A DNA stretch of 64,000 nt, taken from the NCBI RefSeq assembly GCF_013456555.2, contig NZ_CP059154.1:124001-188000 (forward strand). The letters are read 5' to 3'. The position numbers were made by a program, and so were the translations under genes. Shown piece after piece: positions 17,539 through 26,122 of this stretch. Under the pieces are notes generated by a model. The model had not been told where the DNA came from and made no database searches. It saw only the letters and a list, made by a program, of their open reading frames with translations. This DNA is from Natrinema zhouii. GTDB taxonomy: Archaea > Halobacteriota > Halobacteria > Halobacteriales > Natrialbaceae. Position 1 is the first letter of the stretch; every line of letters starts with the position of its first letter.

Positions 17539-18081
17539 GTGAACCGTCGGACGGTACTTCGAACCGCGGGGGTGGCCGCGACGATCGGGCTCTCGGGCTG
17601 TACGGATGCGCTCCAGGAGCACTACGAGGGCACGCTCCAGGGCCTGGTCCCGATCGAGATCCACAGCGAAGCCGAAAATCACTACGACGTCACGCTCGAG
17701 GCGTACAAGCCGGAAACGAACCGTCAGACCTACGACGAGAGTTACACGATCACGGCCAATCAGTCGGTCTCGCCGCCCCATCTCGAGGCGAGCGAGCAAC
17801 ACTTTCGCGTGACCAAGTTCGAAGGGCAGAGCGAGGAACAGACCACCGAGGAGGCGACGATCACGCAGAACACCAAGTCTGTGACCGTCACGATCACCGA
17901 CGACGATCTGACACTAGAACTCAGCAGCGACGACGGCGAATCGTCCGGGCCGACCGCTGAACCCGGAACGGACGGTCCAGAGACGGATGGACCGGAGACG
18001 AGTGATCCCGAACCGAACGAGTCCGCAGGGAGCGACGGCGGACCGAACGAGACTGATTCTGCGACGGATACCGACGAATAA
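17539..18081 (+). CDS. Lipoprotein of unknown function
   Basis: 180 aa from a GTG start. Tat-like signal (MNRRTVLRTAGVAATIGLSGC) with lipobox LSGC at about residues 18-21, then a beta-rich middle domain (HYDVTLEAYKPETN; TVTITDDDLTLEL) and a C-terminal Glu/Asp/Ser/Thr tail of 45 residues rich in repeated ETDGPE-like units. Probably anchored outside the membrane. The last 31 bases of the gene are imperfectly repeated directly behind the stop codon, indicating a tandem duplication at its 3' end. No partner gene. Confidence 0.7.
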   Translation: MNRRTVLRTAGVAATIGLSGCTDALQEHYEGTLQGLVPIEIHSEAENHYDVTLEAYKPETNRQTYDESYTITANQSVSPPHLEASEQHFRVTKFEGQSEEQTTEEATITQNTKSVTVTITDDDLTLELSSDDGESSGPTAEPGTDGPETDGPETSDPEPNESAGSDGGPNETDSATDTDE

Positions 18082-18112
18082 GACTGATTCTGCGGCGGGT
18101 TCCGACGAAAAA
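18051..18112 (+). repeat. 31-base imperfect tandem duplication at end of lipoprotein gene
   Basis: Units 18051-18081 and 18082-18112 match at 27 of 31 positions. The first ends with the stop codon of the lipoprotein gene; the second is out of frame behind it. The unit codes for part of the acidic repeat tail, consistent with slippage-driven tail-length change. Confidence 0.8.
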
Positions 18113-18171
18113 CGCGATTCGATATCTGCTCCCAACGAGCGATCGCCCCACGTTGGCGAACCACTCCGCAC

Positions 18172-19935
18172 TCAGGGATACGGATGAAACGCCCGCTCGA
18201 GGTGCGGCTCGAAACCGAGGTCGTCGGGTACCGTCCGCGCGCGCTCGCCGAAGAACGGCTCGTCGGTAAACAGCGGCTGGGCACCGGGGACGACGACCCG
18301 GACCGCCTCGAAGCCGATCGCTTCGACGTCCCGGGTCGTGAGACGCGCCGCAAACGGCGTCAGCCCGGTGTCGGCCGTCCGCGAACACAGTGCTTCGAGG
18401 CGGTCGAGACCGGTCGGGACCGGATCGGGACCGACGCTCGCCGCGGGAACCGTCCGATCGGCGTCGACGAACGCCCGCGTGTGCTCTGGGAACGACGCGT
18501 ACTCGCCGATCGCACCCCCGGCGTCGGCCGCCTCGTCGGGGCCGAGACTGCGCAGTTCCATCCAGTTTTGCAGCGCCTCCTCGAGCGCGCTCCTCGCGGC
18601 CGCCGCGGCGTCGAGCCCGGCCGCCGAGCCGACCGCGAAGGCGGGCCACGCGTCGTCGTCGGGCGAAATCGACTCGCCGTCCTCGAGCGCGTCCGGCTCG
18701 CGATGGACGGCCACGGCGACGACGGGGACGTCGATGTCCTGCGTGACGAGCAGCGGCGTTACTGACAGCCCCTCGCTTCGGGCGCGGCGCTCGAGCGTCG
18801 CGAAGGCGTCCGTTTCGACCGACAGTCCGAGCGGTTCGAACGTCGAGTACCACGCGAGCATCGTCGCGTCGCGCTCGATCACTTCCGTCAGTCCGGACAC
18901 CAGCGCGTCGACCGTCGAGGAGCCGAGTCCCAGCCCGGTCGTGATCGCCGGAACCAGCGACGCGCCGGGCTGGGGGAACTGGACGGCCGCGGCGGGCAGG
19001 TGTACCGGCTCGCCGGTCTCGAGCGCTTCGCCCGGAACCCAGCGGTGTTCCGCGGCGGCGTCGTAGGCGGGTGCGTCGTCCGGCCGGACGAGCGCCGTCG
19101 GGGGAACCGCGTTCTCGAGGTCGTTCTCACTCGCGCGAACGAATTCGGAGTCGCGGTAGACCCCGGCGCAGTAGCGCTCGAGGCCCTCGCCGACGGCTTT
19201 CATCAGCGCGGCGTTCCAGTCGTCGGCGACCCCGGCGGCCTGTCGCGGCGCGCTCGCGTCGCTGAAGGCGGTCGTCTCCGCGACGGTCGCCAGATAGTAG
19301 GGCGCCGGGAACGACTCGACTTCGGCGATGCTCGAGACGGGGCCGACCCGGTCGTCGATCGCCCGTTCGGCGCGTTCGACCGCCGCATCGAGGCCGAGCG
19401 TCTCGGCGTCGCGCTCGAGCGACCGATCCCGTTCCGCCTCGGCGCACGCACAGCCCGGAACGGGAAGGAACTCCCGGCGGGCGTACGGGACTTCGCGAAC
19501 CTGCCCGACGATCGACCGCTCGTCGCCCGAGAGGACGCCGACGCACTCTCGGCCGGCGACCGCGCCGGCGAATCGTGCCCCGGCGCGATCGGCTTGCGGG
19601 GCGTCGGCTCGCTCCTCGAGATTCGACGCGACGCGCGCGCGGAGACACTCGAAGCAGCCGGTTGCGGGCGCGAAGCCAGAGACGGCGGCGTCGACGTCCG
19701 AAATCGGGTGGCCGCCGACGCCGCCGATCTCGACGGCGATCCAGGGTGTTCTCCCCTTGAGGGCGGCCTCGTTCGCCCGGTCGAACGCCGCCGAGCCGGC
19801 GACGTCGCTGACGACCGCGAAGCGAGCGTCGGCGAGATCCGCGGGATTGGCGTCACGAACGCCGATATCGACGTCATCGAGTGCGGCGACGACCGCCTCG
19901 CGGACGGGATCGTCACCCACGACGTGGACTTGCAT
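18172..19935 (-). CDS. YcaO-domain protein (ATP-dependent backbone-amide activating enzyme)
   Basis: 587 aa. YcaO enzymes use ATP to phosphorylate a peptide backbone amide, forming azolines or, with sulfide, thioamides. The N-terminal ~220 residues form a TOMM-type leader/substrate-recognition region with Cys pairs (CFECLRAR; PGCACAEAE) likely binding zinc. The YcaO core from about 220 on shows the ATP/Mg motifs GEGLERYCAGVYRD, EVIERDATMLAWY and SALEEALQNWMEL. The C-terminus ends HPYP, resembling the proline-rich end important in cyclodehydratases. No precursor peptide, TfuA or dehydrogenase neighbour is visible, so it acts alone here, on an unknown target. Start 19935 fits the N-terminal Rossmann-like MQVHVVGDD. 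Confidence 0.88.
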   Translation of the reverse strand: MQVHVVGDDPVREAVVAALDDVDIGVRDANPADLADARFAVVSDVAGSAAFDRANEAALKGRTPWIAVEIGGVGGHPISDVDAAVSGFAPATGCFECLRARVASNLEERADAPQADRAGARFAGAVAGRECVGVLSGDERSIVGQVREVPYARREFLPVPGCACAEAERDRSLERDAETLGLDAAVERAERAIDDRVGPVSSIAEVESFPAPYYLATVAETTAFSDASAPRQAAGVADDWNAALMKAVGEGLERYCAGVYRDSEFVRASENDLENAVPPTALVRPDDAPAYDAAAEHRWVPGEALETGEPVHLPAAAVQFPQPGASLVPAITTGLGLGSSTVDALVSGLTEVIERDATMLAWYSTFEPLGLSVETDAFATLERRARSEGLSVTPLLVTQDIDVPVVAVAVHREPDALEDGESISPDDDAWPAFAVGSAAGLDAAAAARSALEEALQNWMELRSLGPDEAADAGGAIGEYASFPEHTRAFVDADRTVPAASVGPDPVPTGLDRLEALCSRTADTGLTPFAARLTTRDVEAIGFEAVRVVVPGAQPLFTDEPFFGERARTVPDDLGFEPHLERAFHPYP

Positions 19936-20031
19936 ACCTCTCCCTGCTGGCGCGGGCGGCAAAAGCGCCCCGCTCGAGCGCGGCTGGGACGACGGCCGGC
20001 TCGGCGGGTGGCGACGAGCCGCGGCCGGCAC

Positions 20032-21270
20032 TCAGTCCTCGGTCACGGCCGCCGAATCGACGTAGACGAGTTCGTCCGCCGACTCGAGCAGCCGCACGCC
20101 CCACGTAACGGTCACGGGGACGAGCGCGGTCGTGAAGACGGCGATGAAGACGAGTATCGAGAACATTTCCGCGTCGATGACACCGGCCTCGTAGGCGACC
20201 TGCGCGATGATGACCTCGACGGTCCCGCGGCCGTTCATCCCGAAGCCGACGACGAGGCCCTCGCGGGAGGTCAGCGACGTCGGCAGCGAGAACAGCCAGG
20301 AGCCGATGATCTTCCCGAGGAACGCGATGGCGACCAACACTGCGAGCACGACGAACGAGTCGAAGAAGACCCCGAACGTGATCTGGAAGCCGACCGTGAC
20401 GAAGAAGACGGGCGCGAACAGCCCCATCGCGAGGTCGTACATGACCGTATGCATGTGCTCGTAGAGGCCGGGTTCCACGTCGGCCTGCCGGAGGAACATT
20501 CCGGCCATGAAGCCGCCGATGATCATGTGCAGGTCCGCGAGCGTCGCGAGCTGTGCGAACAGCAGGGAGACGAGCAGCGCGAACGTGAACGCGGTCGTCC
20601 GATCGACGAACCCGTACCGCTCGCGCTGGCGCTCGATGTACCGCCACGCGATCGGCAGGAAGCGGTAGCCGATCACGAGCGTCACCGCGAAGAAGCCGAT
20701 CGCTTGCAGGAGAATCACGCCGATTTCGTTCGGATCGAGCCCGCCGGCGGTGACGTAACTATCGACGCCGGCGAACGCGATGAGCACGCCCACGTCGGAG
20801 GCGAGCGCGCCGCCGAGCAACACGTTCGCGATCCGGGTGTCCAGCAGCTCGAGGTCGGCGAGGATCCGGGACTTCGTCGCGAGCGACGTGGCGGCCATCG
20901 CGAGCCCGAGGAAGAGCGCCGCCCCGACGGAGACGCCGAGCCAGACGCCGGCCGCGTAGCCGAGTCCGAACGGGATGACGAAGGCCCCGAAGGCGATCAA
21001 TAGCGACTGGGGACCAAGCTCGAACAGTTCGCGGAGGTCGACCTCCATGCCGACGTAGACCATCAGGAGGAACACGCCGAGTTCGGACAGCACCGAGAGC
21101 AGTTCCGAGGGGTGCAAGAGCCCGAGCAGTGCGGGACCGAAGGCGATGCCGGCGAACAGCTCCCCCATCATCGTCGGATAGCCGAGGCGCTCGGCGAGCG
21201 CGCCGAACACCCACGCGACCGAGAGGACGAGCAGCAGACTCAGAATATCGATACTAACGGTTTCGACCAT
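20032..21270 (-). CDS. CPA2-family cation:proton antiporter
   Basis: 412 aa with about 12 membrane spans, lacking the C-terminal TrkA/RCK domain. Family features: LSVAWVFGALAERLGYPTMMGELFAGIAFGP at the N-terminus, the KefB/NhaA-type ALASDVGVLIAF where the Asp pair site is expected, HMIIGGFMAGMFLR, and FGMNGRGTVEVIIAQVA near the end (conserved GRG). Exchanges Na+ or K+ for H+ and supports pH and cation homeostasis at high salt. Ends 96 bases upstream of the YcaO start on the same strand, so co-transcription is possible but functionally unexplained. Confidence 0.88.
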   Translation of the reverse strand: MVETVSIDILSLLLVLSVAWVFGALAERLGYPTMMGELFAGIAFGPALLGLLHPSELLSVLSELGVFLLMVYVGMEVDLRELFELGPQSLLIAFGAFVIPFGLGYAAGVWLGVSVGAALFLGLAMAATSLATKSRILADLELLDTRIANVLLGGALASDVGVLIAFAGVDSYVTAGGLDPNEIGVILLQAIGFFAVTLVIGYRFLPIAWRYIERQRERYGFVDRTTAFTFALLVSLLFAQLATLADLHMIIGGFMAGMFLRQADVEPGLYEHMHTVMYDLAMGLFAPVFFVTVGFQITFGVFFDSFVVLAVLVAIAFLGKIIGSWLFSLPTSLTSREGLVVGFGMNGRGTVEVIIAQVAYEAGVIDAEMFSILVFIAVFTTALVPVTVTWGVRLLESADELVYVDSAAVTED

Positions 21271-21420
21271 CGGTCACCACCCCCTGTCGTCACTCGCGTA
21301 GCCAAAGTGCTGTTTCCGTCGGCCGACTTGCCAGTGTGGATGGTTCGTGGACTGTCCCATCGGAATTCGGCTCGGTCGATTACGTCGTCGCATGGGCACT
21401 TCACTGAAGGGGGTGGATCA

Positions 21421-22941
21421 TCAGTCGTCGGTGCTGGCCTCCGTCTCGCCGACCTCGAGGTCGTCGCCGATCGCCGGTCCCGTCGGTCCCTCGGTGACGT
21501 CGGCCGTTCGCCACGTCCCCCGTCGGTACCAGCCGTAGGCGAGGCTGGCACCGACCACGTTCGAGACGGCGAACGCGAGCCAGATTCCGCGGTACTCCAT
21601 CGTCGTCTGCGAGAGGAGCGCGGCGATCGGGAGGCGGACGACTGCGTAGGTCACGAGGACGATGGCCGCTGCGGTGAGCGTCTTCCCGGTACCGCGGAAG
21701 CTCCCGTTGTAGGAGCGCATCACGCCGATGAAGCCGAACGACGGGGCGACGTACCGGAGGAACGTCGTCCCGATTTCGACGACCTCCGGATCGGTGGTGA
21801 ACACGGCGATGATCGGCCGGGCACCGATCCACGCGACGACGCCCAGCGCACCGAGGATAACGAACATGGTGCGGGCGGCGAAGTCGGCGGCGGCTTTCGC
21901 GCGGTCCGGTTTCTCGGCCCCCATGTTCTGACCGGTCATCGTTTCGACGCCTCGAGCGACCGCCACCGCCGGGAGGAAGATGACCGAGAACACGCGCGTT
22001 CCGACGCCGTAGGCGGCGACGACGGTCGACGGGAACAGTGCGACGATGACCAACAGCAGGTTGATCGACAGCGCTCGTCCCATCCCCTCGATCGACGCCG
22101 GAAACCCGATCCTGACGAGCTTTCGGGCGTACGAGAGGTCCGGTCGCATCTGGCGGAGTCGAATCCGGACGCCGCGCGTCCCGCGGAACATGATCGCCAG
22201 TCCGACGACGAGCGCGAGCCCGCGCGAGAGGACCGTCGCGATCGCGGCGCCCTGAATCCCGAGTTCGGGGAACGCGATCGTGCCCACGAGCGGTGCGTTC
22301 TCGACGACCGTCCACCCGAAAATCAGGAACGGGTCGAGGATAACGTTGAGAACGACCGAGCCGAACATCACCAGCATCGGCGTGATCGTGTCCCCGTAGC
22401 CCCGCATCAGCGCGATGAAGACGAAGAAACCGAACATGAATGGCATCCCGGCCGAGATGACCTCCATATAGTCGGTCGCCAGCGGCAACACGTCCGGCGA
22501 CGCGCCGAGGAGTCCGAGCAGTTCCTCGACGAAGACGTAGCCGACCAGTCCGAGAATCCCCGCACCGAGCAACGACAGGGCGACGGTCTGCGAGGCGGCG
22601 TACTCCGCCTCCGATTCCTCGTCCGCGCCGATGTGCTGGGCGACGAGAACGCTCCCGGCGACCGACAGCCCCATGCCAACCGAGATGAGCAGGAAGACCA
22701 TCGGGAACGCGAAGCTGATCGCCGCCAGCGCGTCCGTGCTGTACTGGCCGAGCCAGAACGTGTCGATGAGGTTGTACGCCGTCTGCATCAGGTTCGTCAC
22801 CACGATGGGCAACGACAGGTAGAACAGCGGCTTCGCGATCCCGCCCTCGGTCAGATCGAACTCCTCCCGGCCCTTGAACAGCCCGGACAGTCGACCGAGA
22901 CGACGCGAGAGCCACCCCACGAGTCGGTCGAGAACGCTCAT
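21421..22941 (-). CDS. MATE-family multidrug efflux transporter
   Basis: 506 aa with about 12 spans in the two-lobe MATE layout. N-lobe begins IAKPLFYLSLPIVVTNLMQTAYNLIDTFWLGQYSTDALAAIS, which is the diagnostic MATE TM1-TM2 region; C-lobe has RIGFPASIEGMGRALSINLLLV. Exports cationic drugs or metabolites against Na+ or H+. It overlaps the TetR gene before it by four bases (ATGA), making a regulator-transporter operon, so expression is most likely induced by its substrate through that TetR protein. Confidence 0.92.
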   Translation of the reverse strand: MSVLDRLVGWLSRRLGRLSGLFKGREEFDLTEGGIAKPLFYLSLPIVVTNLMQTAYNLIDTFWLGQYSTDALAAISFAFPMVFLLISVGMGLSVAGSVLVAQHIGADEESEAEYAASQTVALSLLGAGILGLVGYVFVEELLGLLGASPDVLPLATDYMEVISAGMPFMFGFFVFIALMRGYGDTITPMLVMFGSVVLNVILDPFLIFGWTVVENAPLVGTIAFPELGIQGAAIATVLSRGLALVVGLAIMFRGTRGVRIRLRQMRPDLSYARKLVRIGFPASIEGMGRALSINLLLVIVALFPSTVVAAYGVGTRVFSVIFLPAVAVARGVETMTGQNMGAEKPDRAKAAADFAARTMFVILGALGVVAWIGARPIIAVFTTDPEVVEIGTTFLRYVAPSFGFIGVMRSYNGSFRGTGKTLTAAAIVLVTYAVVRLPIAALLSQTTMEYRGIWLAFAVSNVVGASLAYGWYRRGTWRTADVTEGPTGPAIGDDLEVGETEASTDD

Positions 22942-23570
22942 TCGCCGGCCTCCGAATCCCCGTCAGTCGTCGGTGCGTCCTCACCGACCGCCCCGTCTGG
23001 TCGCAGGGTTTCGTCGATGTACTCGTGGACGTACTGGCGCGTCCGTTTCGGCGGGCGATCGACCGCGGCCGCTCGCGTCTGTGCGCCGTGAAACAGCGTG
23101 ACAAGGAAGTCGGCCGTCTCGTCCGGATCGATATCCGCACGGAACTCCCCCGCCTTGAGGCCATCCGCAACGAGGGTCGCGATGCGCTCTCGAAGCGCGC
23201 GGTCGAACGCCCCGAGCTTTTCCTGGTATACCTCGTTGTACGGCGCTTGGGCCTTGATCTCGAGGATTGCCGTCCGGAACTCCTCGGCGGACTCCTCGTC
23301 CGCCGGCGTCAGCAGTTCCTCGAGGAACTCGTGGAGTCGTTCGGCCGGCGTCTCGCCGGAAATCGTCTGGGTTCGCTCCTCGAACCTGTCCAAGAGAAAC
23401 TCCAGAAACGACTCGAGGAGGTCCTGTTTGCCCTCGAAGTGATAGTGGAGGGTACCCTTGCTCTTGTCCGATTCCGCAGCGATATCCTGCATCGTCAGTT
23501 CCGCATAGCCGTGCTTACAGAGCGCGCGATACGTCGCTTCCATAAGATCGTCAATCGTCTCGTCGGTCAT
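22938..23570 (-). CDS. TetR/AcrR-family repressor of MATE exporter
   Basis: 210 aa. N-terminal helix-turn-helix (about 8-55) with the classic ALCKHGYAELTMQDIAAESDKSKGTLHYHFEGKQDLLES pattern; the C-terminal ligand-binding half is helical and ends in an acidic tail. A perfect 14-base palindrome lies 22 bases upstream of the ATG, positioned over the promoter, so autoregulation and control of the downstream MATE gene are likely. Start at 23570 is supported by the HTH position. Confidence 0.92.
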   Translation of the reverse strand: MTDETIDDLMEATYRALCKHGYAELTMQDIAAESDKSKGTLHYHFEGKQDLLESFLEFLLDRFEERTQTISGETPAERLHEFLEELLTPADEESAEEFRTAILEIKAQAPYNEVYQEKLGAFDRALRERIATLVADGLKAGEFRADIDPDETADFLVTLFHGAQTRAAAVDRPPKRTRQYVHEYIDETLRPDGAVGEDAPTTDGDSEAGE

Positions 23571-23591
23571 TCAGTGGGTATCGAAACTTAC

Positions 23592-23605
23592 TGACTGGCC
23601 AGTCA
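23592..23605. promoter_or_regulatory. Palindromic operator upstream of TetR-MATE operon
   Basis: TGACTGGCCAGTCA is a perfect 14-base palindrome located 22-35 bases before the TetR start codon, where the haloarchaeal TATA/TFB region would be. Binding here would block preinitiation complex assembly. Operator function is inferred from position and symmetry. Confidence 0.75.
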
Positions 23606-23789
23606 AAAGTCCTTCGTAACCGGTGGATTACAGTCGGTCAGTTGGACTGGTGAGCCGGGCCCGGAGAAGCGGATGTGACTGGATCGGTGAACCGTGCCAG
23701 TGGACGAGAACATCGAAATACGGGGGGATCGACTGTCGGCGCTGAACGGTAGCAATCGGCCAAAAGTCAGCGATCGATAGCGAGGACGG

Positions 23790-24239
23790 TTACTCCTGTT
23801 CGCGCAGTCGCTCGAGGACTTCTTCGGCGTTTTCGACGGCCTGTTCCTTCTTCGCCGGGTAGGCCTCGACCTTCCCGCGGAAGGTGATGCCCTGTCCGAG
23901 GCGGACGTCTCCGGCGAAGGCCGCCTGCTTGTCGAGGCGCAAGAAGAGCTCGGTGTTCTCGGTGACCCGCTCGTCGAGTTCGTCGATCAGTTCGTCGAAG
24001 GACTCGAGGTCGGCCAGCCGCGAGAGGACGTGGCGGACGTCGTCGGCCCTCTCGACGCGGGCCGAGAGGACGAGGATGCGGTCGCCGTAGTGGCCCTCGC
24101 TCTCCGCGCGCTCGATTTCGAACGGCTCGTCGTCGCCGTCGGGGAGGAAGGTTCGGAGCGCCTCCTCGACGCGCTTTTCGTCCTCGGTGGCGTAACAGAA
24201 CGTCCGTAAATCGACGTAGTGAAGCGGGATTTGTGGCAT
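23790..24239 (-). CDS. RNA-binding protein, predicted exosome-associated (COG1325 type)
   Basis: 149 aa. Matches the archaeal RNA-binding domain family COG1325 (RL5-like fold): HYVDLRTFCYATEDEKRVEEAL at the start, YGDRILVLSARVERADDVRHVLSRL, then LFLRLDKQAAFAGDVRLGQGITFRGKVEAYPAKKEQA near the end. In archaea this family is linked by conserved neighbourhood to exosome/rRNA processing. The C-terminal helix closes with ERLREQE. Monocistronic here. Confidence 0.85.
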   Translation of the reverse strand: MPQIPLHYVDLRTFCYATEDEKRVEEALRTFLPDGDDEPFEIERAESEGHYGDRILVLSARVERADDVRHVLSRLADLESFDELIDELDERVTENTELFLRLDKQAAFAGDVRLGQGITFRGKVEAYPAKKEQAVENAEEVLERLREQE

Positions 24240-24323
24240 CTGCGATTCGAAATTCGGTCTGGTGGGCGCGGTGGTGACGGTCGCCGAGACGGCTCGAGAG
24301 GTGAACCGACCCGCGAGCGGAAT

Positions 24324-24542
24324 CTATTCTTCGTCGGCGTCTGCGTCTGTCTCCTCGTCGACGTCGTCGGCCGCCTCGAGGTCGTCCTCGGGAACGCCGG
24401 CCTCCTGGCCGTCGTCGAAGCTGATGGTGTAGGTGACGTCGCCGAACATCGACTCCATCGTCTGGGAGACGGTGCCGGTTTCGCCGTCGAACTCGCTGTG
24501 CTCGTCGTGGAGGACCACGCGGTCGTCTTCCTCGAAGCTCAT
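24324..24542 (-). CDS. Small acidic DUF1918-like protein
   Basis: 72 aa from the ATG at 24542. An SH3-like/KOW-like barrel is suggested by DDRVVLHDEHSEFDGETGTV and YTISFDDGQEAGVPEDDL, followed by a Asp/Glu-rich tail (DVDEETDADADEE). Matches the common small haloarchaeal DUF1918-type protein. Upstream in-frame ATG at 24590 gives an unrelated extension. Role unknown; likely binding or a translation-linked function by fold analogy only. Confidence 0.75.
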   Translation of the reverse strand: MSFEEDDRVVLHDEHSEFDGETGTVSQTMESMFGDVTYTISFDDGQEAGVPEDDLEAADDVDEETDADADEE

Positions 24543-24640
24543 GGATGGTGATTCCCTGTCTGCGTGTAAAAAGGGACTGATTCGCGGCAACGCGGGACGT
24601 CACGCGCGAGCGTCCATCGACCGCAGTCGAGAGATCGTCC

Positions 24641-24982
24641 TTACAGGCGTTCGCTCGAGCCGTCACCTCGCCGATCGCGCCACCACTCGTAGCCGGAGCC
24701 GACGGCGGCGGCGATGCCGCCAGTGCCGGCGAGGAACGGCGCCCAGTAGACCCAAAAATCGAGGCGCGGCGCGATGACGTTGCCGATCGCGGTCCCGATG
24801 GTATAGATCAGATATCCCGGGAGTGCGAGCGGCGAGAAGAGCCGCGTCTCGAGCCAGCCCAGTCCGAACGGAACGACCAGGAACGCGAACGTGGCGAGCG
24901 TCGCCGGACTCGTCGCGATCCGACGGAGCGAGAGACCGCCGCGCTCACCGTCGGTGGCCGCGCGTCGGTTTCTACCGGTCAT
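24641..24982 (-). CDS. Small membrane protein, two spans
   Basis: 113 aa with two to three hydrophobic segments (TLATFAFLVVPFGLGW; PLALPGYLIYTIGTAIGNV; FWVYWAPFLAGTGGIAAAVG) and basic termini. It starts in a 4-base ATGA overlap with the preceding M14-like gene, so the two are probably co-translated. Family not recognised. Confidence 0.7.
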   Translation of the reverse strand: MTGRNRRAATDGERGGLSLRRIATSPATLATFAFLVVPFGLGWLETRLFSPLALPGYLIYTIGTAIGNVIAPRLDFWVYWAPFLAGTGGIAAAVGSGYEWWRDRRGDGSSERL

Positions 24983-25791
24983 GCGTCACCTCCGAGTTCG
25001 AGCAGTCCGTGCAACTCGAGGACGTGTGCGGCCGCCAATCGCGACATTTCGACCATCGTGGAGTGGTCGAGCAGGAACTCGGTGGTTTCGAAGATATAGG
25101 CGCTCGCCCCGAGTTCGCGTGCGGCGTGCTGGAAGAGCAACGGCCCGGAGAGGGTGCTCTCTCCGGGCGTAAACCTATGGAACGGCAAATACCACGGAAC
25201 GGCATCCTCGTTGAGGCGGTCGGCGAGCCGCTCGCCGTGGGCGTCGGGCGAGTGAAAGATCGCCTGGCCGACGAACTCCTGATGGAGGCCGTAGATTCCG
25301 AGCGATCGGTGGAGGTCGAGCACGACGTCCGGCTGATAGGATTCGACGGCGTCCCAGATGCCCGCTGCGAGTTCGCTCTGGGGCCCACGGTCGGCCGGAA
25401 ACTGTCGATTCAGGTTGCCGTCGACGCCGCGGCGATCGTCGTTCTCGACGGCCACGCGATTGGTCTCGGGAACGACGACGAGCGTCCCCGCGTCGGGATG
25501 CCAGTCGGAGATTTCGCGAGCGGCCTCGATCCCGTTCCGTTCGTCGCCGTGGACGCCGCCGAAGACCATCGCGGTCGGCCCGTCGTTCGGCGCGTCGAGC
25601 TCGTACAGCGACGTCTCGTGGTCGGTTCCCGAAAGGATCGTCTCCGTGTTCGAACTCCCTTCACCGGTACCGGACGGCTCGCGAGCCGCCTCGAGCAGGC
25701 GCTCGTTGCTCGGTGGCCGGCTCACAAGACCTGACACGGCGATCCCTGCGAGCACGCTCGCACCGCCGGCCAGATACGTCCGACGTCTCAT
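24979..25791 (-). CDS. Exported M14-like zinc amidohydrolase (succinylglutamate desuccinylase/aspartoacylase type)
   Basis: 270 aa. An Arg-rich signal MRRRTYLAGGASVLAGIAVSG suggests Tat export. Zinc ligands are visible in GGVHGDERNGIEAA (His and Glu) and LDLHRSL (His); NRQFPAD supplies an Arg/Asn substrate site; the likely catalytic Glu is in YIFETTEF. Length and motifs suit the AstE/ASPA branch of M14. Probable substrate is an N-acylated amino acid or short peptide outside the cell. Followed by a small membrane protein in ATGA overlap. Confidence 0.85.
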   Translation of the reverse strand: MRRRTYLAGGASVLAGIAVSGLVSRPPSNERLLEAAREPSGTGEGSSNTETILSGTDHETSLYELDAPNDGPTAMVFGGVHGDERNGIEAAREISDWHPDAGTLVVVPETNRVAVENDDRRGVDGNLNRQFPADRGPQSELAAGIWDAVESYQPDVVLDLHRSLGIYGLHQEFVGQAIFHSPDAHGERLADRLNEDAVPWYLPFHRFTPGESTLSGPLLFQHAARELGASAYIFETTEFLLDHSTMVEMSRLAAAHVLELHGLLELGGDA

Positions 25792-25885
25792 TGGATGGGA
25801 GAAGAACGGATGACCTAAAATCCCTTCTCATTCGTGACGCGAACAGTGTCAACGGAAACCCAGGTCAACGCCGGCTGTTCGTCGC

Positions 25886-26062
25886 TTACCGCATGTTTTC
25901 GAGCGCGGCGGCGGTGTCCGACATGAGCCACGCGTCCTCGCTGTCGACGCGTTCGATACTGAGCGCGAAAAACGACTCCCGTCCGTTATCGACGGTGATG
26001 CGGTAGCCGTGACTCCGTACCGGACCGGTCTGTGCAGCGGTGTTCGATTCAGCGGGAACCAC
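25886..26062 (-). CDS. 58-aa small protein
   Basis: GTG start at 26062; coding sense is supported by a well-formed small protein: VRSHGYRITVDNGRESFF, ALSIERVDSEDAWLMSD, then helix TAAALENMR. This is the look of a widespread small haloarchaeal protein whose family I cannot name. No TATA or Shine-Dalgarno stands out. It lies 60 bases downstream of the DJ-1-like gene, probably co-transcribed. The frame also stays open upstream into the DJ-1 gene's end, so a different start is possible. Confidence 0.6.
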   Translation of the reverse strand: MVPAESNTAAQTGPVRSHGYRITVDNGRESFFALSIERVDSEDAWLMSDTAAALENMR

Positions 26063-26122
26063 ACGTTCCCCTTGGGCGGCGCGCGTATAACGGACTCGAA
26101 TCGAGTGGCCCGTGAAGCCCGA

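Noticed and set aside
21112..23091. 659-codon plus-strand frame over the MATE gene
   Set aside because: Shadow frame rich in Arg/Glu/Asp repeats from antisense coding; the MATE gene is the real one.
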